A program made the position numbers and the translations under genes. A model generated the notes under the pieces. The model had not been told where the DNA came from, did not search any database, and was given only the letters and a program-made list of their open reading frames with translations. Positions 34,497 through 44,158 of a DNA stretch of 64,000 nucleotides are shown here, piece by piece (within the stretch, counting starts at the first letter, position 1; every line of letters starts with the position of its first letter). Source of the stretch: Magnetococcus sp. PR-3. GTDB lineage: Bacteria; Pseudomonadota; Magnetococcia; Magnetococcales; Magnetococcaceae. The stretch is taken from positions 1-64,000 of the forward strand of contig NZ_JBAHUQ010000032.1 in assembly GCF_036689865.1 (NCBI RefSeq), written 5' to 3'.

Positions 34497-35081
34497 ATGT
34501 CCCAACCTGACAAACCCTTAGAACACCCCCATGTCGCTGAAAAAGTTGATCAGCTTCGGGAGCATCCTGAAACCACCCATGTGGCCATTGCTGATAAGAT
34601 GGATGCTGTGGTGATCAACATTGGCAAACTGGCTTGGTGGCTCAATGTGGTTCTGATCCTGGTGATCATCACCCAAGTGGTGCTGCGCTATGGCTTCAGT
34701 ATGGGCATGGTTGTGTTCGAGGAGCTGCAATGGCACCTCTACGCTGGCGCCATGATGCTGGGGATACCCTATGCCCTGACCCAGGATGCCCACATCCGTG
34801 TAGATGTACTGCATCAACGTTTTTCCCCCAAGTGGAAACGTATTGTTGAAATTGTCGGTATTCTTCTTTTTCTACTGCCCTTTGCCATCATTGTCTTTCA
34901 CCACAGCTTAGACTTTGTCTACGAAGCTTGGCGGGTGAGTGAACGGTCAGACGCACCCACTGGGTTGGGCATGCGTTGGCTTATCAAAGGGGTTATTCCT
35001 TTTAGTTTTGGACTGTTGATTATGGCAGCTGTCTCACGCTTAATTCGTGATTTCACGCTGCTTAAGCGAGGAGAAGTGTAA
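34497..35081 (+). CDS. dctQ: TRAP transporter small permease (DctQ)
   Basis: 194 residues, with a polar N-terminal tail of about 40 residues and four membrane segments (about 50-70, 85-105, 125-145, 160-180). The DctQ pattern is seen in VVFEELQWHLYAGAMMLGIPYALTQDAHIRVDV, of which the FEELQWHLY portion is diagnostic. The long form is typical of dicarboxylate/keto-acid TRAP systems. Its stop TAA overlaps the dctM ATG in TAATG, so translation is coupled. A hairpin-like GC-rich stretch lies between dctP and dctQ (about 34385-34465), possibly tuning the excess of DctP over the membrane subunits. Confidence 0.9.
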   Translation: MSQPDKPLEHPHVAEKVDQLREHPETTHVAIADKMDAVVINIGKLAWWLNVVLILVIITQVVLRYGFSMGMVVFEELQWHLYAGAMMLGIPYALTQDAHIRVDVLHQRFSPKWKRIVEIVGILLFLLPFAIIVFHHSLDFVYEAWRVSERSDAPTGLGMRWLIKGVIPFSFGLLIMAAVSRLIRDFTLLKRGEV

Positions 35082-36466
35082 TGGAAATCAACGATATGCT
35101 GGTGGTAGGTATGTTTGCCACCTTTGTCTTCCTGCTCTTCTCTGGTTTTCCCATCGCCTTTGTCTTGGCGGGGGTTGGTATTCTATTTGCCGGTATGGGC
35201 TATATTGCCGATATTTATTGGGATGCCACCACAGGTTTGGATTACCTGACCCTGGGTTTAACGGTGAACCGAATTTATAAAGTGATGGACAACTGGGTGT
35301 TGGTGGCCCTACCGATGTTCATATTTATGGGCTTGATGTTGGATGAGTCCGGCATTGCTGAGCGTTTGATGAAAGCCCTGCAGGAACTGTTTGGCCGGGT
35401 ACGTGGTGGCTTGGCTGTTACGGTCACAGCTATTGGGGTTATTCTGGCCGCATCCACCGGAATTGTGGGTGCCTCTGTGGTGTTGTTGGGGCTGCTCTCG
35501 CTACCAGCCATGCTTAAACAGGGCTATGACAAAGGCTTGGCTTTGGGGACCGTGGCTGGTGCAGGTACGTTGGGTATTTTAATTCCCCCAAGCATTATGC
35601 TGGTCATTATGGCAGACCAATTGGCGCTGTCGGTCGGCGATCTGTTCATGGGGGCGCTGATCCCTGGTTTGATGTTGGGTGGCCTTTATATCAGTTACAT
35701 CTTGATCTTCAGTTATCTAAACCCCAGTAAAGCGCCTATTCCTGATGATGCAGAACCTGTGACTTTGGCGGTGGTGTGGAATGTCTTTATCTCCATTTTA
35801 CCTGCGGTTGGTTTAATCTTCGCTGTTTTGGGTTCCATTTTTGGTGGTATTGCGACCGCAACAGAAGCCAGTGGTGTCGGTGCTTTAGGGGCAACGGTGT
35901 TAGCATGGGCTAATGGCAACCTGAGCTTTAAGGTGCTTCGTGAAGTCTCCCATGCCACCTTTACAACCACGGCTTATATCTTTGCCATCTTTATCGGTGC
36001 CACAGTATTTGCCCTGGTGTTAAGAGAGTTGGGTGGGGATGAGTTAATTGAATCCACCCTCAATGGTCTACCTTTTGGACCATACGGTATTGTGGCCTTT
36101 ATCCTCTTCATTGTCTTTCTGTTAGGCTTTGTTTTGGATTGGATTGAGATCACCTTGATTGTACTACCCCTGGTGGCCCCTGTTGTTGGTGGTTTGGATC
36201 TTCCGGTCGATGGGTTTGGTGTGGTGGATAATCCCCAGGTAGTATGGTTTGTTATGCTGGTGGCTTTAACACTTCAAACGTCGTTTCTCTCCCCGCCAGT
36301 TGGTTTTAGTCTCTTTTATCTCAAAGGGGTCTGCCCACCGGATGTGAAGCTGGGCCATATCTATAAAGGCGTGATACCTTTTATTCTGCTACAGATTTTG
36401 GGACTGATCATTGTGATTATGTTTCCACAACTGGTGACTTGGCTGCCGGCCATGGCCTACGGCTAA
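35081..36466 (+). CDS. dctM: TRAP transporter large permease (DctM)
   Basis: 461 residues with about 12 membrane segments; carries the Na+-coupled transport pathway. Conserved DctM blocks are visible: LVALPMFIFMGLMLDESGIAE, GIVGASVVLLGLLSLPAML, the GTLGILIPPSIMLVI segment, and TATEASGVGALGA. The end is QTSFLSPPVGFSLFYLKG. Coupled to dctQ by a one-base overlap. Together with DctPQ it should import lactate or a related 2-hydroxy/keto acid, judged by the lut genes downstream. Confidence 0.94.
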   Translation: MEINDMLVVGMFATFVFLLFSGFPIAFVLAGVGILFAGMGYIADIYWDATTGLDYLTLGLTVNRIYKVMDNWVLVALPMFIFMGLMLDESGIAERLMKALQELFGRVRGGLAVTVTAIGVILAASTGIVGASVVLLGLLSLPAMLKQGYDKGLALGTVAGAGTLGILIPPSIMLVIMADQLALSVGDLFMGALIPGLMLGGLYISYILIFSYLNPSKAPIPDDAEPVTLAVVWNVFISILPAVGLIFAVLGSIFGGIATATEASGVGALGATVLAWANGNLSFKVLREVSHATFTTTAYIFAIFIGATVFALVLRELGGDELIESTLNGLPFGPYGIVAFILFIVFLLGFVLDWIEITLIVLPLVAPVVGGLDLPVDGFGVVDNPQVVWFVMLVALTLQTSFLSPPVGFSLFYLKGVCPPDVKLGHIYKGVIPFILLQILGLIIVIMFPQLVTWLPAMAYG

Positions 36467-36478
36467 GGATAGGGGGAT

Positions 36479-37237
36479 ATGATGGGGCGGAACTATCCAA
36501 AAAAACCGAAAGAGGTCTACTTTTTTGCCACCTGTTTGGTGGAGCTTTTCTACCCCGAAGCGGGACTGTGTGGTATGCAGTTGCTGCAGCGGGAAGGGGT
36601 GAGGGTGGTCTATCCAAAAAACCAAACCTGCTGTGGGCAGCCCGCTTATAGCAATGGTCGGTTGGAAGAGGCTCGGGCCATGGCCATTCAACAATTAAGT
36701 GTTTTTCCGGAAGATTGGCCGGTGGTCCTGCCTTCAGGCTCCTGTGCTGGTATGATCCGTAAACACTACCCTGAACTGCTGGCGGGTACGCCATATGAGG
36801 TCCAGGCCCATCAGTTGGCGAACCGTACTTTTGAGCTGACCGAGTTCTTGGTGCATGTATTGAACGTTGAGCTAACAGATCAAGGTCAGCCTGTATCGGT
36901 CACATGGCATGGCTCCTGTCACAGTCAACGGGAGATGGGGGTGGTGGATGAGCCTAAGCATCTACTGAACCAACTCACGGGGGTTACCCTAAGCCCCTTG
37001 CAGCGTGAAAAAGAGTGCTGCGGCTTTGGGGGAACCTTTGCGGTGCGCCGACCTGAACTCTCTGAGGCGATGGTTGCAGATAAGGTGAAGGATGCTGAAT
37101 CGACCGGAGCAACCAAGCTGGTCTCTGGGGATTGTGGATGTTTAATGAACATTGATGGGCATCTCAAACATACTCAATCTCGCGTTAGTGGGACCCATAT
37201 TGCCGAATTTTTATGGGAGCGGACCCATGCAGAGTGA
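36479..37237 (+). CDS. lutA: L-lactate utilisation protein LutA (LldE)
   Basis: 252 residues with two CCG (Cys-rich) domains: first NQTCCGQPAYSNG, second KECCGFGGTFAVRRPELS, each with an upstream Cys partner (ATCLVELFYPEAGLCGMQLL; SGSCAGM; GSCHSQREMG). These bind Fe-S clusters of the non-flavin L-lactate dehydrogenase complex LutABC/LldEFG. ATG 36479, 12 bp after dctM; the gene ends 11 bp inside lutB. The complex oxidises L-lactate to pyruvate at the membrane. Confidence 0.93.
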   Translation: MMGRNYPKKPKEVYFFATCLVELFYPEAGLCGMQLLQREGVRVVYPKNQTCCGQPAYSNGRLEEARAMAIQQLSVFPEDWPVVLPSGSCAGMIRKHYPELLAGTPYEVQAHQLANRTFELTEFLVHVLNVELTDQGQPVSVTWHGSCHSQREMGVVDEPKHLLNQLTGVTLSPLQREKECCGFGGTFAVRRPELSEAMVADKVKDAESTGATKLVSGDCGCLMNIDGHLKHTQSRVSGTHIAEFLWERTHAE

Positions 37238-38651
37238 GCGCGTAGATTTTCCCAGTGCAGCCCAAAAGGCACTAGCTGATCAGCGCCTGCGAAGTAACCT
37301 GCGTCGGGCGATGGATGGCTTGATGGAGAAGCGGGCCGCTCAGTTTGTGGATGTCGATCGCTGGAATGCCCTGCGTGCCCGTGGTGAAAATGCCCGGCAA
37401 AGGGCTTTGAGCAAGCTGCCTGAGCTATTGGTGCAGCTAGAAGAGAAGCTTATTGCCAATGGTATACAGGTCCACTGGGCACAGACCACCGATGAGGCCA
37501 ACAGTATCATCGTTGAGCTGCTTAAAGGGGCCAAAGCCAAATCTGTGGTTAAGGGTAAATCCATGGTTTCCGAGGAGATGCACCTGAATGGTGCCTTGGA
37601 GCGCGATGGTATTGAAGTGGTAGAGAGTGACCTGGGGGAGTATGTTATCCAGCTGGCCGGTGAAGGACCATCGCACATTATTATGCCCTGTATCCATAAG
37701 GAGCGGGATGAAATCGGCAAGCTGTTTCAGGAGAAAATTCCGGGTGCGCCCTATAGTGAAGAGCCTGAAGAGTTAACAGCCATGGCCCGTACGGTCTTAC
37801 GGGAGAAGTTCGCCCAGGCCGATGCTGGTATCTCCGGTGTTAATATGGCTGTGGCTGAAACGGGCACTTTGGTTTTGGTTGAAAATGAGGGTAACGGCCG
37901 CATGAGCACCACGGTACCGGATATGCACATTGCGGTAACCGGTATTGATAAAGTGGTGGAAAAACTAGAGGATGTGCCGCCTCTTCTAAGTCTGTTAACG
38001 CGTTCAGCAACGGGCCAGCCCATTACCACCTACGTCAATATGATCTCCTCTCCACGTAAAGAAGGAGAGCTGGATGGTCCGCGTGAGGTTCATCTGGTGC
38101 TGTTGGATAATGGCCGCTCTGGTATTTATGAAGACCCCGAACGACGGGCTACTTTACAGTGTATCCGCTGCGGGGCGTGTATGAACCACTGTCCCGTGTA
38201 TGGGCGGATCGGGGGGCACGCTTACCAAGGCGTCTACCCGGGTCCCATTGGTAAAATTCTTACACCACAGTTGCAGGGGTTGGATGAGTACCCTGATCAT
38301 GCGGGTGCCTCGACCCTTTGTCAGCGATGTGCTGAGGTGTGCCCGGTGGCCATACCCATTGGTAAAATGTTGGTCAATTTGCGTGCCCAGAAAGCCAAGT
38401 GTGGTGAGGTGCCTATTCAAGGGTGTGGTGGTGGCTCTACAAGCGAAAGTGTGGGGTGGAATCTTTGGTTCTGGTTGCATGCTAGCCCTTGGCGATACCG
38501 CGTGATGGCACGTTTGGCAGCCAGCTTTCGATGGGCCATCCCCAGTTGGTTACCCGGATTACGGGTATGGAGCCGGGTTCGCGTCCCCCCTAAACCAGCA
38601 CAAAAACCGCTCCATCAAAGGTTACATGAGATTGGAGTTGACCATGAGTAA
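37227..38651 (+). CDS. lutB: L-lactate utilisation Fe-S protein LutB (LldF)
   Basis: 474 residues. An N-terminal LUD domain (about 45-300, with GKSMVSEEMHLN and AETGTLVLVENEGNGRM) is followed by two [4Fe-4S] ferredoxin-like motifs, CIRCGACMNHCPVY (about 312-325) and CQRCAEVCPVAIP. A hydrophobic/aromatic C-terminal helix (SVGWNLWFWLHASPWRYRVM) completes the family. ATG 37227 overlaps the end of lutA by 11 bp, and the gene overlaps lutC by 8 bp, so the three are translationally coupled. Confidence 0.94.
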   Translation: MQSERVDFPSAAQKALADQRLRSNLRRAMDGLMEKRAAQFVDVDRWNALRARGENARQRALSKLPELLVQLEEKLIANGIQVHWAQTTDEANSIIVELLKGAKAKSVVKGKSMVSEEMHLNGALERDGIEVVESDLGEYVIQLAGEGPSHIIMPCIHKERDEIGKLFQEKIPGAPYSEEPEELTAMARTVLREKFAQADAGISGVNMAVAETGTLVLVENEGNGRMSTTVPDMHIAVTGIDKVVEKLEDVPPLLSLLTRSATGQPITTYVNMISSPRKEGELDGPREVHLVLLDNGRSGIYEDPERRATLQCIRCGACMNHCPVYGRIGGHAYQGVYPGPIGKILTPQLQGLDEYPDHAGASTLCQRCAEVCPVAIPIGKMLVNLRAQKAKCGEVPIQGCGGGSTSESVGWNLWFWLHASPWRYRVMARLAASFRWAIPSWLPGLRVWSRVRVPPKPAQKPLHQRLHEIGVDHE

Positions 38652-39303
38652 TGCCCGAGAAGCGATCCTTAAACGCTTGCAAGGTTCCGCAGGTCGTCAT
38701 CCGGTTTTGGAGCCTTCCAATAGCATTATGGAGCAGAGCCGTACAACACCAGAGCAACGTACAGCTCGGTTTGTTGCGGCCATGGAAGCGCAACGTACTG
38801 AAGTAATCCGTACATCCCCAGATGATTGGCCGCAAGTCTTGGCCAAGTTGGTGGCCCAGGAAGGGTGGAAGCAGCTTTGGCATGGGGCAAAGATGCCTCA
38901 GTTGCCAGCTTTGCAGCAATCTGGTATGGCACCACACACTCTAATGCCGTTTGATCAGCCGGTAGAGGGTCTCAAAGATCGGCTCTTTTTGGCCGATGCT
39001 GGCTTTACCACGGTACATGGTGCTGTGGCTGATCCAGGTGGTTTGATTGTTTGGCCGACCCCTCAGGAGCCCCGAACACTCTCCTTGGTGCCACCAGTCC
39101 ATGTGGCGCTGTTGTATGAGGAGACCATTCAGGACTCTTTATGGACCATGATGCAGGATGAAGGTTGGGTTGAAGAAGGATTACCCACCAATGCCTTACT
39201 GATCTCAGGTCCCTCTAAAACTGCAGATATTGAGCAAACACTTGTCCATGGGGTGCATGGGCCCAAGCGTTTGATTGTTTTGATGGTTTGTTCGCGTCAT
39301 TGA
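38644..39303 (+). CDS. lutC: L-lactate utilisation protein LutC (LldG)
   Basis: 219 residues of LUD-domain type. Recognisable parts are the start MSNAREAILKRL, the FLADAGFTTVHGAVADPGGL segment and the end SGPSKTADIEQTLVHGVHGP followed by KRLIVLM. ATG 38644 overlaps the lutB stop codon. LutC is the third subunit of the LutABC L-lactate dehydrogenase complex; it has no cluster motifs of its own. An in-frame ATG at 38626 exists but is further inside lutB. Confidence 0.93.
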   Translation: MSNAREAILKRLQGSAGRHPVLEPSNSIMEQSRTTPEQRTARFVAAMEAQRTEVIRTSPDDWPQVLAKLVAQEGWKQLWHGAKMPQLPALQQSGMAPHTLMPFDQPVEGLKDRLFLADAGFTTVHGAVADPGGLIVWPTPQEPRTLSLVPPVHVALLYEETIQDSLWTMMQDEGWVEEGLPTNALLISGPSKTADIEQTLVHGVHGPKRLIVLMVCSRH

Positions 39304-39317
39304 AGGGAAGGGGCGTC

Positions 39318-42158
39318 ATGTCCGAGTTTGATACGGCGGCACTCTACACCGACCTTAAAGTACACATTCCAGCTTCGCGTCTGATCCAAGATGGTTTACG
39401 CACCTTGGCTTATGGCACCGATGCCAGTTTTTACCGTTTGATCCCTAAATTGGTGGTATGGGTAGAGAGTGAGCAGGAGGTCTTGCGCTTATTGGAAGCC
39501 TGCCGTCAGCACCATGCGCCGGTGACGTTTCGTGCCGCCGGTACATCACTTTCAGGTCAAGCTGTGACCAATGGTGTCTTGGCTGTTTTAGGGCGTGGTT
39601 GGGGTGGGCATTACCTGGAAGATGAAGGGAAAATTGCCCACTTTGGTCCCGGTGTTATCGGTGCCCAAGCCAACCGAATTTTGGCACCCTACCAGCGTAA
39701 AATTGGACCAGATCCCGCTTCAATCAACGCTTGTAAAATTGGGGGAATCGTTGCCAATAATGCCAGTGGCATGTGTTGTGGTGTCGCCCAGAACAGTTAC
39801 CATACCGTTGCGGGTATGCGTTTGGTGTTGGCTGATGGTGCTGTACTGGATAGTCGGGATAGCAACAGTGTCGCAGCTTTTAAAGAGAGCCATGGTGATC
39901 TGTTGCAGGCTATTAAGGATTTATCTGAACAGGTCAGGCAAGATCATGCCCTGGCTAATCGGATCCGCCATAAATTTGCGATCAAGAACACCACAGGATA
40001 CAGCTTGAATGCGTTGGTGGATTTTGAGGATCCCATTGAGATACTGCAGCATTTGATGGTTGGCTCGGAAGGTACCTTGGGTTTTGTTTCAGAAATGGCC
40101 TATCACACCGTGCCCGAGTATGCCCATAAAGCCACAGTGATGTTGTTATATCCTGATATCGAGTCAGCCTGCCATGCCGTGACCCTACTTAAAGAAGCGC
40201 CAGTGGATGCGGCTGAGTTGATTGACCGGGCAGGGTTGGGAGCCGTTGCCGATCAGCGTGGGGCGCCCGAAGGGTTGCATAAACTGGATGACGAAGTGGC
40301 AGCATTGTTGGTTGAAACCCGCGCTCCGAACGCCAAACAATTACAGCAACAGATCGATCAGCTTACAGCGTTGCTCAAGGGGACAGGACCAAGGGATGCC
40401 CCAGCTTTTTCAACCGATCCTGACCAGTGTGCAAGTTGGTGGAACTTACGTAAGGGGTTATTTCCCTCAGTAGGTAGTGTGCGTGAGAACGGCACAACCG
40501 TTATTATTGAGGATGTCGCTTTTCCCCTAGAACATCTGGCGGCTGGCACTCGCACCTTGACCGAGCTGTTTCATAAACACGGTTATCACCAAGCTGTACT
40601 GTTTGGGCATGCCTTGGCTGGCAATTTACATTTTGTTTTTACACAAGATTTCAACCATCAAGAAGAGGTCGATCGTTATGCCGCTCTGATGGATGATGTG
40701 TGTGATGTTGTTGTAAATCGGTTTGATGGTTCCTTAAAAGCTGAACATGGTACCGGCCGCAATATGGCACCCTTTGTGGAGCTGGAGTGGGGTGCCCAGG
40801 CCACCGAATTGATGCATACCATCAAGCATATGCTGGATCCTCAAGGGTTACTTAACCCTGGGGTTGTTTTGAATAGTGACCGTCGCGTTCATCTGAAAAA
40901 TTTAAAACCCCTACCTGCAGCAGACCCTTTGGTGGATTTATGCATCGAGTGTGGTTTTTGTGAGCCTGTTTGCCCCAGCCGAAATTTAACCCTGACACCC
41001 CGGCAGCGGGTGGTTGGGTGGCGTGAGATCAGCCGTCTACAGTCTGAAGGTGGTGATGAAGAAACCCTTCGGGCTATGCAGGAGAGTTATGCCTATCAAG
41101 GTATGGATACCTGTGCCGCCTGCGGTCTCTGTTCAACGGCTTGTCCTGTAGGAATTGAAGCGGGCGCACTCATTAAATCATTAAGGGGTCGTAAACAGTC
41201 AGCCAAAGCTCACCGGGTAGCTCAGTGGAGTGCGGACCACTACAGTACCGTACAGAAGGCTACTCAAGTTGGATTGTCTGCTTCATCCGTGACCAGAAAA
41301 GTGTTGGGTGGTAAGCGGATTGAAGGGTGGAGCAAGGCGCTTCGTAAGGTGAGTGGTGAACGATCCCCCGTCGTTCCTGCAAGCCTGCCTGGACCGGCCC
41401 AGTGGGTACCACCTTTGTCGGTTGGTACTGAAGATTTCCCGCTTGGGCCGGTTCTCTATTTACCCAGTTGTGCCAGCCGTACCTTTGGTGCAGACCCAGA
41501 TGGGTCAGAGACCCGACCTCTTCCAGAGGTGGTGGTATCGTTACTCAACAAAGCTGGTTATCAGGTTATTGTCCCTGAAGCTTTAGAGCAACACTGCTGT
41601 GGTATGCCCTTTGAGAGTAAAGGTTTTGCGGATTTGGCGGATGCGAAAGCAGCTGCTATGGCAGATGCGATAATAGCCGCTGGCGGTGATCGTATGGCTG
41701 TGATCCAGGATGTAAGCCCCTGTACATTACGGTTGCAGCGTAGTGTGGGGCAAAAGCTACCCAATTTGGTTGATCTGGTTACCTTTTTAACTCAGCAGGT
41801 TTTACCCCACGTAGAGGTTGTGTCAAAAGAGGATGCCATTGCGCTACATGTAACGTGTAGTACGCGGCGTATGGGGTTGGCCGATACGTTAACAGTATTG
41901 GCAAAAGCGCTGGCCAATAAAGTTATTCAGCCACCTTCTGTCACCTGTTGTGGTTTTGCGGGAGATAAAGGGTTTACCCAGCCTGAGTTGAACCAATCTG
42001 CCTTGGCAAAAATTAGACAGGAGATTCCAGAATCAGTGAAAGAGGGGTTCTCGACCAGTCCGACCTGTCAAATTGGGTTAGCCAGCCATGCTGGTATACC
42101 TTACAACCATATTGCCGTCCTGATGGACCGATTAACTCAGGCTAAAACCTCTAACTAA
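39318..42158 (+). CDS. dld: FAD/Fe-S D-lactate dehydrogenase (Dld-II type)
   Basis: 946 residues. The N-terminal part is an FAD_binding_4 domain (PVTFRAAGTSLSGQAV; KIGGIVANNASGMCCG) with an FAD-oxidase C domain ending near LLNPGVVLN. Next come two [4Fe-4S] motifs, CIECGFCEPVCPS and CAACGLCSTACPV (about 540-615), and the C-terminal third has two CCG motifs (EQHCCGMPFESKG and CCGFAGDKG). This fused GlcD-GlcF-like layout is that of the Shewanella Dld-II, which lies beside lldEFG (lutABC) as here. ATG 39318 follows GGGAAGGGG. The operon can thus oxidise both enantiomers of lactate. Glycolate or 2-hydroxyglutarate as substrate cannot be excluded. Confidence 0.88.
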   Translation: MSEFDTAALYTDLKVHIPASRLIQDGLRTLAYGTDASFYRLIPKLVVWVESEQEVLRLLEACRQHHAPVTFRAAGTSLSGQAVTNGVLAVLGRGWGGHYLEDEGKIAHFGPGVIGAQANRILAPYQRKIGPDPASINACKIGGIVANNASGMCCGVAQNSYHTVAGMRLVLADGAVLDSRDSNSVAAFKESHGDLLQAIKDLSEQVRQDHALANRIRHKFAIKNTTGYSLNALVDFEDPIEILQHLMVGSEGTLGFVSEMAYHTVPEYAHKATVMLLYPDIESACHAVTLLKEAPVDAAELIDRAGLGAVADQRGAPEGLHKLDDEVAALLVETRAPNAKQLQQQIDQLTALLKGTGPRDAPAFSTDPDQCASWWNLRKGLFPSVGSVRENGTTVIIEDVAFPLEHLAAGTRTLTELFHKHGYHQAVLFGHALAGNLHFVFTQDFNHQEEVDRYAALMDDVCDVVVNRFDGSLKAEHGTGRNMAPFVELEWGAQATELMHTIKHMLDPQGLLNPGVVLNSDRRVHLKNLKPLPAADPLVDLCIECGFCEPVCPSRNLTLTPRQRVVGWREISRLQSEGGDEETLRAMQESYAYQGMDTCAACGLCSTACPVGIEAGALIKSLRGRKQSAKAHRVAQWSADHYSTVQKATQVGLSASSVTRKVLGGKRIEGWSKALRKVSGERSPVVPASLPGPAQWVPPLSVGTEDFPLGPVLYLPSCASRTFGADPDGSETRPLPEVVVSLLNKAGYQVIVPEALEQHCCGMPFESKGFADLADAKAAAMADAIIAAGGDRMAVIQDVSPCTLRLQRSVGQKLPNLVDLVTFLTQQVLPHVEVVSKEDAIALHVTCSTRRMGLADTLTVLAKALANKVIQPPSVTCCGFAGDKGFTQPELNQSALAKIRQEIPESVKEGFSTSPTCQIGLASHAGIPYNHIAVLMDRLTQAKTSN

Positions 42159-42205
42159 GAAGAGGGGCCTGTTTGCTCATCTCCCTGGTGACACAAAGCT
42201 TCACA

Positions 42206-42237
42206 CCCCATGGCTAAACGGCCATGGGGATTTTTTT
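42206..42237 (+). terminator. Terminator of the lactate operon
   Basis: CCCCATGGC (42206-42214) pairs with GCCATGGGG (42221-42229) around a 6-nt loop, followed by ATTTTTTTG. About 50 bp after the dld stop. Confidence 0.92.
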
Positions 42238-42574
42238 GTCAAGTAGAGGGGGGGGGCGTTCGACGGGTTAAACCTAAGGTCTGTATTATTTCTAAGGTGG
42301 GATTTAAGGTCCAGCCCTTTAAGGGTCTGCTTACACCCAGCTCTATGTGCAAAACGCACGCTATGCTCTGTAGTTGGGGCGTAGGATCAATGGTGTTGTG
42401 ACCATTTGCCCAGTGGTTCCACGGCGTTTATACCGTTTAGAGCGTTATGGTTGCACCTACTCGCTCGGAAGCGGGCGAAGGAGAGGGGGTATTCCTCGGT
42501 GACTGGGCATGTTGTGGTATCACACGGTTAATAGGTGAGCCCGCCTATGCTGTTGGACCGTTTATTTGGCTCAA
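42238..42574. other. Intergenic stretch, no gene seen
   Basis: 337 bp between the lactate-operon terminator and the end of the minus-strand PilZ gene. Short plus-strand frames here have no ribosome site. No RNA gene, repeat or further terminator recognised. Confidence 0.4.
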
Positions 42575-44143
42575 TCAGTTCAGTACCTTGTCGCTGGCGA
42601 TCTCTTCACGCTGTTTGCGCAGAATATGGGCCATGACCGCGTCTTCCATGCCCGGTGGTTGCAACAGGAGCATGGAGGCAACCCGGTAGTTCATGCTGGG
42701 GTCAGGGCCTTTAATCATGACCAGCTTGGCAAAGGCCCGCCAAGTGATCCAGTTGGTACCATCATCGGAAAGATCAACCTGTAGTTCTGCAAAGCTACCT
42801 TGTGCAAGGTTCTTCTTATGGGTGCGGTAGGCAATACCGGTGGCACTGATGTTAACAGGGTAGAGCAGGGTCTCTGCATTAGCATCTTCATGCGCTTCTG
42901 GGAAATCCGAATCACTAATATCCATACGGTCTAGGTTCTCGGAGAGATAGTGTACTTTTGTACCCACCTTGCCCTCCTGCATTTCCAGCTTTTCTCCAAC
43001 TTGCGCCAGTTTTTTTTCTACTTGAACCAGGTTCGCGATCATTTTTTGGTGGATCTCGGTCTCACCAGAGATATAAGCCTCATCCTTCTTGGCGATAAAC
43101 TCCAATTTGCGTTTGACCAGTCCCAGCATTTCGTTAATTCGATTACTGCTAAAATTACTGGCGTGGATCTCTCCCAGCTCTAATACCTGTTTGAGGACCT
43201 CTAAGGTAAAGTCCATCTCTTGAGGGTGGTTGCCCCGTTTATATTGTAGAGTCAGCTGACGGAACATCCAACTTAAGGCAGCATGCCCCTTAGGGTTAGG
43301 GGTACGAAATCTGGGATGTGTATCAGCCCACATTTTATCGTAACCATCAAACCTCTGGTCTTGGCGCAGCGGTGGGAAATTACGGTTGTTGGCTTTAAAA
43401 TAACGTTCAATTTGGCCAAACTCACCATCACGAACAACACGCCAACGGAACGGTACATCGTCGTTCACCCGGTAAGCTTGACGCTTTTTCTGCTCGGCAG
43501 CGCTTATAGGGGGAGGCTCAGGCGCAGGTGCAGGTGTTGGTGGCGGTACGGGTTCTTCTTCTTCGGGCTCAGGCTCTGGGGCATCTTTCTCCGGGAAGGT
43601 GCTGGTGGCATAGCAGCACACAATATTATAGCGTTTTGCATCAGCCGGATCGGGGCTGACCTCTACCACCTCAAGATAGCCGTGGGAGGAGATGGGGGGG
43701 GAACTCGATAGGGCAAACTGTATTTCTATATAATCTCCAGCCTTAAGACGCGGCGAGATCTCTTTAAAAATCAACCCCTCTCCCGTAATCATGGCTGCAT
43801 CAGGCAGGCGGTGTACAACCGTCTGTGGTGGTGCTGGGGAGGCCCCTTGTAACAGCAGGGTTAATTTATGGTCCAGTGCAGAAAACACATCCGTTCGCTG
43901 AGAACGTCCAGGGGAAGATTGAATGGGTTTTTCATTGGCCAGCAGTTTACGGATATCTCTGGAGACCCCTAGGCGGGTAAAACGCAAGCGTCCATCATCC
44001 CTAAAGACACGCATACGTGCGGCCATCTCACGTCGGGTTAGCCGCTTCCACCAGAACGGGGTGCCTGTTGGGATTTCATAGGCCACTTTGTGACCTTTTA
44101 TGCGTTTTGCAGCTGCTGCAAGTTGTTTGGAGCGGTGGGACAT
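42575..44143 (-). CDS. Large PilZ-domain protein with helical insertion (probable c-di-GMP receptor)
   Basis: 522 residues in two related halves joined by a Pro/Glu-rich linker (about 186-213). The C-terminal half has the c-di-GMP-binding PilZ motifs RxxxR (R221-Q-A-Y-R225) and NxSxxG (N431-I-S-A-T-G436), but these are about 205 residues apart instead of about 25, the gap being filled by helical sequence including a coiled coil (about 345-405). The N-terminal half has a degenerate version (ITGEGLIF, about 119-126) preceded by LDHKLTLLL, a segment shared with the neighbouring PilZ protein. It lies 15 bp after that gene and downstream of motAB on the same strand, so it may act on the motor. Confidence 0.75.
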   Translation of the reverse strand: MSHRSKQLAAAAKRIKGHKVAYEIPTGTPFWWKRLTRREMAARMRVFRDDGRLRFTRLGVSRDIRKLLANEKPIQSSPGRSQRTDVFSALDHKLTLLLQGASPAPPQTVVHRLPDAAMITGEGLIFKEISPRLKAGDYIEIQFALSSSPPISSHGYLEVVEVSPDPADAKRYNIVCCYATSTFPEKDAPEPEPEEEEPVPPPTPAPAPEPPPISAAEQKKRQAYRVNDDVPFRWRVVRDGEFGQIERYFKANNRNFPPLRQDQRFDGYDKMWADTHPRFRTPNPKGHAALSWMFRQLTLQYKRGNHPQEMDFTLEVLKQVLELGEIHASNFSSNRINEMLGLVKRKLEFIAKKDEAYISGETEIHQKMIANLVQVEKKLAQVGEKLEMQEGKVGTKVHYLSENLDRMDISDSDFPEAHEDANAETLLYPVNISATGIAYRTHKKNLAQGSFAELQVDLSDDGTNWITWRAFAKLVMIKGPDPSMNYRVASMLLLQPPGMEDAVMAHILRKQREEIASDKVLN

Positions 44144-44158
44144 AGAGTCTGCCCTCAG

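Noticed and set aside
42210-42401. 63-codon frame after the lactate operon
   Set aside because: Begins inside the terminator stem, so it is not a gene.
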